Source: Chloroflexota bacterium
GTDB taxonomy: Bacteria > Chloroflexota > Dehalococcoidia > Lucifugimonadales > VGZR01
Assembly (NCBI GenBank): GCA_027625225.1
Contig: JAQBWG010000086.1
Span: 1 to 7,559 of the forward strand
Length of the DNA stretch: 7,559 nt
Direction: 5' to 3'
Of the stretch, positions 1-5,246 are shown piece after piece; the first letter of the stretch is position 1, and each line of letters starts with the position of its first letter. The translations under genes and the position numbers were made by a program. Below the pieces are notes generated by a model, which worked only from the letters and a program-made list of their open reading frames with translations, did no database searches and was not told the origin of the DNA.

Positions 1-627
1 TCGGCACGGCGCAAGGACAAGCTGGAGGAGGCTGCGAAGGAGATGCGGGCGCTGGGCGGCGAGGCACTGGTTGTGCAGGCTGATGTGACGAACGAGAAGC
101 AGGTGGCCGACCTGTTCAAGCAGGCGATGGCGAAGTTCGGGCGGGTGGACATTCTGGTGAACAATTCGGGTGCGTTCGACGGCGGGCCTATCGAGGATTT
201 GTCGCTGGCGACGTGGCAGAAGGTGGTGGATGTGAACCTGACGGGGGTGTTTTTGTGCACCCGCGAGGCGTTCAAAATCATGAAGAAGCAGAAGGGCGGA
301 CGCATCATCAACATCGGGAGCATTTCGGCGCAAATGCCGCGGATGAATTCGGCACCCTACACGGCGACCAAACACGGTCTGGTGGGGTTGACGAAGTCGT
401 CGGCTCTCGAAGGCCGGGCGCACGGCATCTCGGTGGGCACTCTGCATCCGGGGAATGTGATGACGGAGCTACGGGCGTCTTCCGCCGACCTGAAGGACGC
501 GGAGCCGATGATGGAGCCGGACGATATCGCGGTCGCGGCGCTGGCGATGGCATCGTTGCCGCCGTACGCAAATATGCTGGAGACGATCGTGCTTCCGGTG
601 GAGCAGCAGTACCTGGGACGAGGCTAG
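1..627 (+). CDS. Short-chain dehydrogenase/reductase (SDR), 5' end missing
   Basis: NAD(P)-dependent oxidoreductase of the classical SDR family, cytosolic; the substrate cannot be told. The frame is open from base 1, so the gene starts outside the window. 208 codons are visible and the N-terminal TGxxxGIG cofactor loop is lost. Counting from base 1, the visible part has the adenine-pocket Asp (D28, in QADV), the NNSG variant of the structural NNAG motif (54-57), and the catalytic tetrad N79 (VNLTG), S107 (GSIS), Y120 and K124 (YTATK). The Ser-Tyr spacing of 13 is the family's usual one. The HPGNVMTEL segment matches the PG-x-V-x-T loop after the active site. About 40-45 residues are missing compared with a typical 250-residue SDR. 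It ends with TAG. The next clear gene starts 175 bases later, so co-transcription is possible but not shown. Confidence 0.95.
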   Translation, partial: SARRKDKLEEAAKEMRALGGEALVVQADVTNEKQVADLFKQAMAKFGRVDILVNNSGAFDGGPIEDLSLATWQKVVDVNLTGVFLCTREAFKIMKKQKGGRIINIGSISAQMPRMNSAPYTATKHGLVGLTKSSALEGRAHGISVGTLHPGNVMTELRASSADLKDAEPMMEPDDIAVAALAMASLPPYANMLETIVLPVEQQYLGRG

Positions 628-628
628 C

Positions 629-742
629 TTGGGCGAATACGACACGCTGAGCAGAATCCGGACGTATTACGAGGTAGGGGACGGCGGCGAGACGCTGATG
701 GTAGACTTTCCGGCCTCCCCCGCCGAGCCGCGAAAGAAGTAA
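629..742 (+). CDS. Possible 37-codon small ORF after the SDR
   Basis: A TTG-started frame begins one base after the SDR stop and ends with TAA at 740-742. GAGG at 620-623 lies 5 bases upstream of the TTG, a workable ribosome site. The product (start read as Met, MGEYDTLSRIRTYYEVGDGG..., ending PAEPRKK) is acidic then basic, with no membrane segment. The stretch TYYEVGDGGETLMV resembles the first strand of alpha/beta-hydrolases (usual form YYEv-G-G-plvllHG), so it may be the remnant of a decayed hydrolase rather than a live gene. This likeness is weak and is my inference. It could equally be chance open frame in GC-rich DNA. Confidence 0.25.
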   Translation: MGEYDTLSRIRTYYEVGDGGETLMVDFPASPAEPRKK

Positions 743-802
743 AATCGTTTGAACCGGTCGGCAACTTCGTCAACGCAACTACGACGCAAAGGGGTATAGA
801 AG

Positions 803-1159
803 ATGGCTTTTGAAGGCAAGTTTCTGTTCGTTGTACGGATGGATGTGAGTCCGGAGAAGGAAGGCGTGTTTAACGAGGTGTACGACACGGAGCACGTTGA
901 GGACATCCTGAAGGTGCCTGGGGTGCTGAGCGCGGCACGCTACCGCACGGAGGAGTTCGAGGTGATGCTGGGGGGCGAGAAGAAACGCATCTCGCCAGCA
1001 GGAGAGCCGTCGTATCTGACGGTGTACGAGCTGGAGTCTGCTGATGTGCTAACGGGCGAGGGCTGGGCGGAGGCGGTCGAGGGCGGCCGGTGGCCGTCGG
1101 AGGTGCGCCCGCACACGTACAACCGACGGCATCGCCTGTACCGACGGTTGCAGAGCTAA
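803..1159 (+). CDS. Dimeric alpha/beta-barrel-like protein, 118 aa
   Basis: Small soluble protein resembling the ferredoxin-like dimeric alpha/beta-barrel superfamily (EthD and related DUF families), whose members are enzymes or ligand binders acting on small hydrophobic or aromatic compounds. The exact role is unknown. Seen: a first beta strand (FLFVVRMDV, about 7-15), an amphipathic helix with the YD-x-x-H pattern (Y27, D28, H31) common in these proteins, then VPGVLSAARY (38-47) as the second strand, and YLTVYEL (about 71-77) as the third. The tail is Arg-rich. The ATG is supported by a purine run AAAGGGG at 788-794, 8 bases upstream. It ends with TAA and converges on the leftward membrane-protein gene with 10 bases between them. 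It may work with the upstream SDR, but adjacency is the only support. Confidence 0.8.
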   Translation: MAFEGKFLFVVRMDVSPEKEGVFNEVYDTEHVEDILKVPGVLSAARYRTEEFEVMLGGEKKRISPAGEPSYLTVYELESADVLTGEGWAEAVEGGRWPSEVRPHTYNRRHRLYRRLQS

Positions 1160-1165
1160 CGGCGG

Positions 1166-1183
1166 AGCGCTAATAGGAGCGCT
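1166..1183. terminator. Small hairpin between convergent genes
   Basis: The self-complementary hexamer AGCGCT occurs at 1166-1171 and again at 1178-1183, giving a 6-bp stem with a 6-base loop, extendable by one G-T pair. It lies just after the stop of the rightward barrel-like gene and overlaps the stop codon of the leftward gene. No T-run follows on either strand, so it is not a canonical intrinsic terminator. A weak bidirectional terminator or RNA-end stabiliser is possible. Confidence 0.25.
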
Positions 1184-1691
1184 TGGCGCGGGTGAAGGCG
1201 GCGGCGACCTTGTCGGCCTCGGGGTTGTTGTGGCCGGGGTAGGGCACGCGGATGTCTTTCTTCCCGAAGATGATGAACATGACGGATGTGTGGGGCTTCA
1301 CGCGGATGAGACTTGTGGTCGTCAGGTAGAGTCCGACGCCCAACACGAGGGCGCTGATGAGGAAGGTTACGGCGTCTATAGCCGAGTGAAATATATCGTA
1401 GACCTCAAGGAAGTACCCGAGTGCACCAACGGCCACGCCTGCGAGTGTGTAGCGAATTCCCGGGAAGAGGCGGCTTTCCTGCCCGCCTCTTAGCTTCTGG
1501 ACGGTGGCAATATCCCGTATGTACGATTCGCGGCGGGGAACGATTGTGCCTTCGATACCGGGCTTGAATTCGGCAAATACCCGTTTGCTGGTGATAACGA
1601 CTTCGTCGTTCTCGTAGATGACTTTCTCTTTCGGTTCCAGCTCTATGTATTTGCTGAGGCCGGGTTCTTTTTCAGTATTTTCGGTAGTCAT
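1170..1691 (-). CDS. Two-helix membrane protein with soluble flanks, 173 aa
   Basis: Function not recognised. Layout: an acidic N-terminal tail, a predicted beta-rich segment (VIYENDEVVITSKRVFAEF, about 24-42), then SYIRDIATVQ (56-65), two hydrophobic segments (about 79-98 and 104-129) joined by a short loop containing E96, D99 and D106, and a C-terminal beta/helix part (RVKPHTSVMFIIFGKKDIRV, then a helix with DKVAAAFTRAKR). The strand pair split by a membrane hairpin, plus the ITSKRV and YIRDIATV patterns, recall bacterial PH-like membrane proteins and the DUF6232 type. This is resemblance by eye only. It is the only leftward gene. GC is lower than its neighbours (in 60-base rows, about 42-48% near its start and 53-58% further in), hinting at a different origin or weaker constraint. 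AGGA 4 bases before the ATG serves as the ribosome site. It stops with TAG. Confidence 0.8.
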   Translation of the reverse strand: MTTENTEKEPGLSKYIELEPKEKVIYENDEVVITSKRVFAEFKPGIEGTIVPRRESYIRDIATVQKLRGGQESRLFPGIRYTLAGVAVGALGYFLEVYDIFHSAIDAVTFLISALVLGVGLYLTTTSLIRVKPHTSVMFIIFGKKDIRVPYPGHNNPEADKVAAAFTRAKRSY

Positions 1692-1721
1692 AACATCCTG
1701 GATTTGTAGTTTGGTGCGTCT

Positions 1722-1727
1722 ATTATA
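1722..1727 (-). promoter_or_regulatory. Promoter -10 of the membrane-protein gene
   Basis: Reading leftward, a perfect TATAAT lies about 30 bases before the ATG of the 173-residue protein, giving a predicted 5' leader of about two dozen bases. No good -35 box sits at 16-18 bases; the best is TTCCCT at 18-bp spacing. The site sits inside an AT-rich island within GC-rich DNA. Confidence 0.5.
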
Positions 1728-1738
1728 CGTTTATACGT
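1723..1738. repeat. 8-bp perfect tandem repeat in the divergent promoter region
   Basis: TTATACGT occurs twice back to back (1723-1730 and 1731-1738). The first copy overlaps the leftward TATAAT. It may be a short regulator site, a duplicated -10 or a slippage product. Confidence 0.6.
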
Positions 1739-1763
1739 TCAAGCTAGGGAATAGATTGAAACA

Positions 1764-1777
1764 GTACCCGCGGGCAC
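1764..1777. promoter_or_regulatory. Operator-like palindrome centred on CCCGCGGG
   Basis: An imperfect palindrome GT-x-CCCGCGGG-x-AC has its arms paired except for one position each side. It lies just upstream of the proposed -35 of cmk and between the two divergent promoters. A second CCGCGG lies at 1794-1799, 26 bp further on, between the proposed -35 and -10. Such placement suits a repressor, but short CG palindromes are also common by chance in GC-rich DNA. Confidence 0.25.
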
Positions 1778-1780
1778 TAT

Positions 1781-1807
1781 TCGACATGGCAGGCCGCGGA
1801 CTATAAT
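1781..1807 (+). promoter_or_regulatory. Promoter of the cmk-plsC-glmS operon
   Basis: TCGACA (1781-1786, 5 of 6 matching TTGACA) and a perfect TATAAT (1802-1807) are separated by 15 bp, shorter than the ideal 17. Transcription would begin near 1814, leaving a leader of about 43 bases before the cmk ATG. It is the only strong rightward promoter match before the operon. Confidence 0.5.
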
Positions 1808-1856
1808 CGGGACGTGTTTGCTCTCCAAATCTTGACCCCCACACGAATGCCCCTGT

Positions 1857-2525
1857 ATGTCTAAGTCTCTGACCATCGCCATAGACGGCCCCGCCGCGTC
1901 GGGAAAAAGCGTGGTGGGCAGCCAGACGGCCAAACGTCTGGGCGTCCGATTTTTGGATACGGGGATGATGTATCGCGCGTTTACCTGGAGCGCACTGCAG
2001 GCCGGAATTGACCGCAGCGACGAGAAGGCGCTGGCAGCGCTGGCGAAGTCTATGCGCATGCAATCGGAAACCCGCGACGGCAAAGATGTGCTGCTGGTGA
2101 ACGGTGAGGATGCGACTCCGCACGTGAAGTCGCGCGAGGTGGAACGGGCGGTGTCGTACGTGTCGGCGGTGTCGGCGGTACGACGGGCGCTGGTGGCGCT
2201 GCAGCGGCAAATCGCGGCGGACGATTCCATCGTAATGGTGGGACGGGATATCGGGACGGTGGTGTTGAAGGACGCGACGCTGAAGGTGTTTTTGCGGGCG
2301 ACGGTGGAGGAACGGGCAAGGCGCCGCTACCTGGAGTTGAAGCGGCAGGGCAAGCAAGTGGATTATGAGGATGTGGAGGCAGAATTAGCCCGCCGTGATA
2401 AAATTGACAGCGAACGCGCGGACTCGCCTTTACAGGCAGCGGAGGACGCCGTCATGGTGGATACCGACCATTTGAGCATTGGCGAGGTGGTGGAGGAAAT
2501 CGTCGAGCTGCTGGGAGACCACTGA
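1857..2525 (+). CDS. cmk: Cytidylate (CMP/dCMP) kinase
   Basis: Transfers phosphate from ATP to CMP or dCMP, feeding CDP into nucleotide pools and CTP-dependent phospholipid synthesis; cytosolic. 222 residues, against about 225 for bacterial Cmk. Seen: P-loop GPAASGKS (11-18), the NMP-site motif LDTGMMYRA (33-41, matching the family LDSGAIYRA), the long NMP-binding insert typical of bacterial Cmk, GRDIGTVV (129-136, family GRDMGTVV), and the lid plus C-terminal signature RD-x-x-D-x-x-R-x-x-x-PL (180-192) followed by AEDAVMVDTD. The ATG is the only possible start: an in-frame TGA lies at 1833-1835 with no other start between. No Shine-Dalgarno sequence is visible in the C-rich leader. The TGA stop overlaps the plsC ATG by one base. 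cmk next to plsC is a recurring bacterial arrangement. Confidence 0.97.
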   Translation: MSKSLTIAIDGPAASGKSVVGSQTAKRLGVRFLDTGMMYRAFTWSALQAGIDRSDEKALAALAKSMRMQSETRDGKDVLLVNGEDATPHVKSREVERAVSYVSAVSAVRRALVALQRQIAADDSIVMVGRDIGTVVLKDATLKVFLRATVEERARRRYLELKRQGKQVDYEDVEAELARRDKIDSERADSPLQAAEDAVMVDTDHLSIGEVVEEIVELLGDH

Positions 2526-3202
2526 TGCCATATATGCAGACGATATGCGTCTTTTTGCAGAAAATGACACTGCGGACGCTGGCAGACTGGAAGGTAACAG
2601 GCCGAGAGAGTATGCCGCCGATGGGCCCGCTCATCATTGTGTCCAATCACCTGAGTAACTTTGACCCTTCCCTACTCGCCTGTTCTTTGCCCCGAACCAT
2701 TCATTTTTTAGCTAAAGACTCTATCTTCGAGCACCCGGTGTCGAACTGGTTTTTGCGCGCGTACGGCGCGTATCCGCTAAACCGCGAGGGAGTGGATGCA
2801 CGGGCCTACCGCTGGGCAAAGAATCAGCTTGCGCGCGACAAGGTTCTGTCCATGTTCCCCGAGGGCACCCGCACCCGCACCGGAGGCTTGCAAAAAGCCA
2901 AGCACGGGGTGACACGGCTGGCGATGGAGTCGCAGGCGGCCATTCTTCCGGTAGGCATCACAGGCACGGAAGGTCTGGGGACGCTGCTGCGGCATTTCAA
3001 CCCGACAGGGACGATTAGGGTGAATGTGGGGATGCCGTTCACGCTGCCACACGTTGAGGGCAGACCGAGCAGGGAGATGGTTTCGTCCATGACGGACATG
3101 ATTATGGTTCGCGTCGCCCAGTTGCTGCCGGAAGAGTATCGAGGCGTCTACGCCGAAAAGACTGCGGCTTCCGGGGCCAAGACGAAGATGGAAGTCACCT
3201 AG
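2525..3202 (+). CDS. plsC: 1-acyl-glycerol-3-phosphate acyltransferase (PlsC family)
   Basis: Acylates lysophosphatidic acid to phosphatidic acid, the precursor of membrane phospholipids, at the inner face of the cytoplasmic membrane. 225 residues. Seen: the catalytic NHLSNFD (N41 to D47, the NHxxxxD motif), a second block around PLNREG (84-89), the substrate-binding FPEGTR (111-116), and the LPVGITGTEG region as the fourth block. There is no strong N-terminal transmembrane helix; the first 20 residues are only mildly hydrophobic, so it probably binds the membrane peripherally. The start shares its A with the cmk stop (TGATG), and GGGAG near 2512 lies about 8 bases upstream, implying coupled translation. 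glmS follows after 4 bases. The exact acyl acceptor cannot be told from sequence; a related lysophospholipid acyltransferase is the alternative. DNA around the NHxxxxD region is locally AT-richer. Confidence 0.93.
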   Translation: MPYMQTICVFLQKMTLRTLADWKVTGRESMPPMGPLIIVSNHLSNFDPSLLACSLPRTIHFLAKDSIFEHPVSNWFLRAYGAYPLNREGVDARAYRWAKNQLARDKVLSMFPEGTRTRTGGLQKAKHGVTRLAMESQAAILPVGITGTEGLGTLLRHFNPTGTIRVNVGMPFTLPHVEGRPSREMVSSMTDMIMVRVAQLLPEEYRGVYAEKTAASGAKTKMEVT

Positions 3203-3206
3203 GGAT

Positions 3207-5048
3207 ATGTGCGGAATCATCGGCTATACGGGTACGCAACAGGCTGCCCCTATTTTGCTGGAAGGACTGGCGAGCCTGGAGTATCGCGGCTATGACAGCG
3301 CGGGCATCGCGGTGCTCAACGGACAGGGCCAGCCGACGGTAGAACGCTGCCCGGGCAAACTCACGGGGCTTCGTAAACAGATCGAAGGCAATATGCCGGT
3401 GGGCGTCGCGGGTATCGGACACACCCGATGGGCGACGCACGGCAGCCCAAATCAGACCAACGCTCACCCGCATACGGACTGCGCGGCGGAGATCGCGGTG
3501 GCGCACAACGGCATCGTGGAGAACTATGTGGAGTTGCGTGAGCGCTTGACCTCGGAAGGCCACACGTTCAATTCGCAAACGGACAGCGAGTGCATCCCCC
3601 ACCTCATCGAAACGTTCCTGGCCCAGGAGTATCCACTGGAAGAGGCGGTTCGGATGGCGGCGGCGGAACTGCGGGGGGCGCATGCGGTGGTGGTGGCGTC
3701 GAGCAGAGAGCCGAAGAAGCTAGTGGCATTCCGCGTGGGGAACGCGGGCGGCATCGTGGTCGGCTACGGCGAGGGTGAGATGTTTCTGGCGAGCGACTTG
3801 CCGGCGCTGGTGGGACACACCCGCAAGGTGGCGTATCTGGCAGCGGGTGAATCTGTAGCTATCACCCCCGATGGTGCGAAGTACACCCTGCTGGACGGGA
3901 CGGGGATAAAGAAGCAAACGATGCTTTCGCCGCACGACCAGGTGTCGGCGGTGAAGGGGCCGTACAAGCACTTCATGCTCAAGGAGATTTACGAGCAGCC
4001 GGAAGCGGTGATGAACGCCATGCGCGGGAGGGTGGAGTTCGAAACAGCCAAGATGGTTCTGGACGAGGTCCCCTACAGCGATACGGAATTACAGGATATT
4101 GACCGCATCGTGCTGGTGGGTATGGGGACGAGCCTGCACGCGGCGATGGTAGGCCGGATGTGGATGGAAAGGCTGGCGCGTATTCCCACCGAGGCTGACA
4201 ACTCGTCGGAGTTCCGTTACCGCGACCCCGTCATTGACGAGCGGACGCTGGTAGTGTCGGTCAGCCAGTCAGGCGAGACGGCAGATACGCTGGCGGCGAT
4301 GGAACTTGCCCAACAAAAGGGCGCACGGCAACTCACGCTGTGTAACACAGAGGGGTCGCAGGCGACGCGGGTGGCGGACGGAACGCTGCTCATCCGGTCG
4401 GGGCTGGAAATCGGGGTTGCTTCATCGAAGACGTTCACCTGCTCGATGACCGTCCTGCTCATGCTAGCGCAGTATCTGGCGGCGAGGCGCGGCCAAACGA
4501 ACGGTGCGGCGAAGGCCCTAGTCGAGGAGATGGCACGCCTTCCGAAGCTGCTGGGCAAGGTATTGGATCAGAACGGGCTATACGAAAATCTGGCGCGAAA
4601 GTACGCCGAATATAAAGACTTTTTGTATCTGGGACGGGGTTTGAACTACCCGCTGGCGATGGAGGGGGCACTAAAGCTGAAGGAAATCAGCTACATCCAC
4701 GCCGAAGGATATCCGGCGGGCGAGATGAAACACGGCCCGATTTCGTTGATAGACCACGAGATGCCCATCGTTGCATTGGTGCCGCAGGACGATTTGTACG
4801 AAAAGATGCTGAGCAACGTGAGCGAGGCGAAGGCGCGCGGCGGCAAGGTGTTGGCGATAGCGACCGAGGGCGACAAGGTTATCGGCGACAAGGCGGACGA
4901 CGTGGTGTATCTGCCCAAGACGTCGCCGCAATTGTATCCGTTGCTGCTGGCGGTGCCCATGCAACTGCTGGCGTACCACATCGCGGTGCAGCGCGGGGCC
5001 GACGTAGACCAGCCGCGGAACCTGGCGAAGTCGGTCACGGTGGAGTAG
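3207..5048 (+). CDS. glmS: Glutamine-fructose-6-phosphate aminotransferase (isomerizing)
   Basis: Makes glucosamine-6-phosphate from fructose-6-phosphate and glutamine, the first step to UDP-GlcNAc for peptidoglycan and glycans; cytosolic. 613 residues, against 609 in E. coli. The N-terminal glutaminase domain (about 1-240) has the nucleophile C2 exposed after Met removal, TRWATHG (73-79), NG-x-VENY (101-107) and D126. Two SIS domains follow: GTS (307-309) and SQSGETADT in the first; K490, E493 and H509 (E. coli Lys485, Glu488, His504) in the second; and the C-terminal KSVTVE with K608 (E. coli Lys603). All key residues are present. The usual ACGTSY stretch reads GMGTSL here. No glmS ribozyme can fit in the 4-base gap after plsC. 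AGGG lies only 2 bases from the ATG, so translation is probably coupled to plsC. It ends with TAG. Confidence 0.98.
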   Translation: MCGIIGYTGTQQAAPILLEGLASLEYRGYDSAGIAVLNGQGQPTVERCPGKLTGLRKQIEGNMPVGVAGIGHTRWATHGSPNQTNAHPHTDCAAEIAVAHNGIVENYVELRERLTSEGHTFNSQTDSECIPHLIETFLAQEYPLEEAVRMAAAELRGAHAVVVASSREPKKLVAFRVGNAGGIVVGYGEGEMFLASDLPALVGHTRKVAYLAAGESVAITPDGAKYTLLDGTGIKKQTMLSPHDQVSAVKGPYKHFMLKEIYEQPEAVMNAMRGRVEFETAKMVLDEVPYSDTELQDIDRIVLVGMGTSLHAAMVGRMWMERLARIPTEADNSSEFRYRDPVIDERTLVVSVSQSGETADTLAAMELAQQKGARQLTLCNTEGSQATRVADGTLLIRSGLEIGVASSKTFTCSMTVLLMLAQYLAARRGQTNGAAKALVEEMARLPKLLGKVLDQNGLYENLARKYAEYKDFLYLGRGLNYPLAMEGALKLKEISYIHAEGYPAGEMKHGPISLIDHEMPIVALVPQDDLYEKMLSNVSEAKARGGKVLAIATEGDKVIGDKADDVVYLPKTSPQLYPLLLAVPMQLLAYHIAVQRGADVDQPRNLAKSVTVE

Positions 5049-5051
5049 CGC

Positions 5052-5243
5052 ATGGAACCTGAGAAGCTGACGGCTGACGACATACGGCTACGTCTGCTGC
5101 TTACCGGATATAAAACGAGCGTCCAGCAGGCCGAGAAGGCATTAGCCTTGGCTCAGTTGATGGTGGAGCAGGCGTCGCGGCTGGGCGAGCGGGAAACGAG
5201 CGGGGCGGAGACTGCGACCGGATTCCTCAGGGAGCGCCGGTAG
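5052..5243 (+). CDS. Small hypothetical protein (63 aa) before the amidase
   Basis: Family not recognised. It begins MEPEKLTADDIRLRL and contains a helix-prone, Ala/Leu/Gln-rich core (about 20-45, VQQAEKALALAQLMVEQASR), then a charged tail ending LRERR. No membrane segment, signal peptide or Cys/His metal motif is seen. GGAG at 5042-5045 lies 6 bases before the ATG, a good ribosome site. It starts one codon after the glmS stop and ends one codon before the amidase GTG, in the same frame as both, so it is very likely co-transcribed and co-translated. A small helical protein encoded just before an amidase-signature enzyme recalls GatC (partner of GatA) and AtzG (partner of AtzE). This role is inferred from position and size, not from clear sequence identity. 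Confidence 0.7.
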   Translation: MEPEKLTADDIRLRLLLTGYKTSVQQAEKALALAQLMVEQASRLGERETSGAETATGFLRERR

Positions 5244-5246
5244 GCA

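Noticed and set aside
743..802. Promoter with TTGAAC (749-754) before the barrel-like gene
   Set aside because: No acceptable -10 box lies at 15-19 bp downstream.
1731..2357. Long leftward open frames opposite cmk (up to 208 codons)
   Set aside because: They lie antisense to a gene with complete Cmk motifs. The products are His/Arg-rich and low in complexity, typical of shadows in GC-rich coding DNA.
3203..3206. glmS ribozyme upstream of glmS
   Set aside because: Only 4 bases separate plsC and glmS, and the ribozyme needs well over 100 bases of leader.
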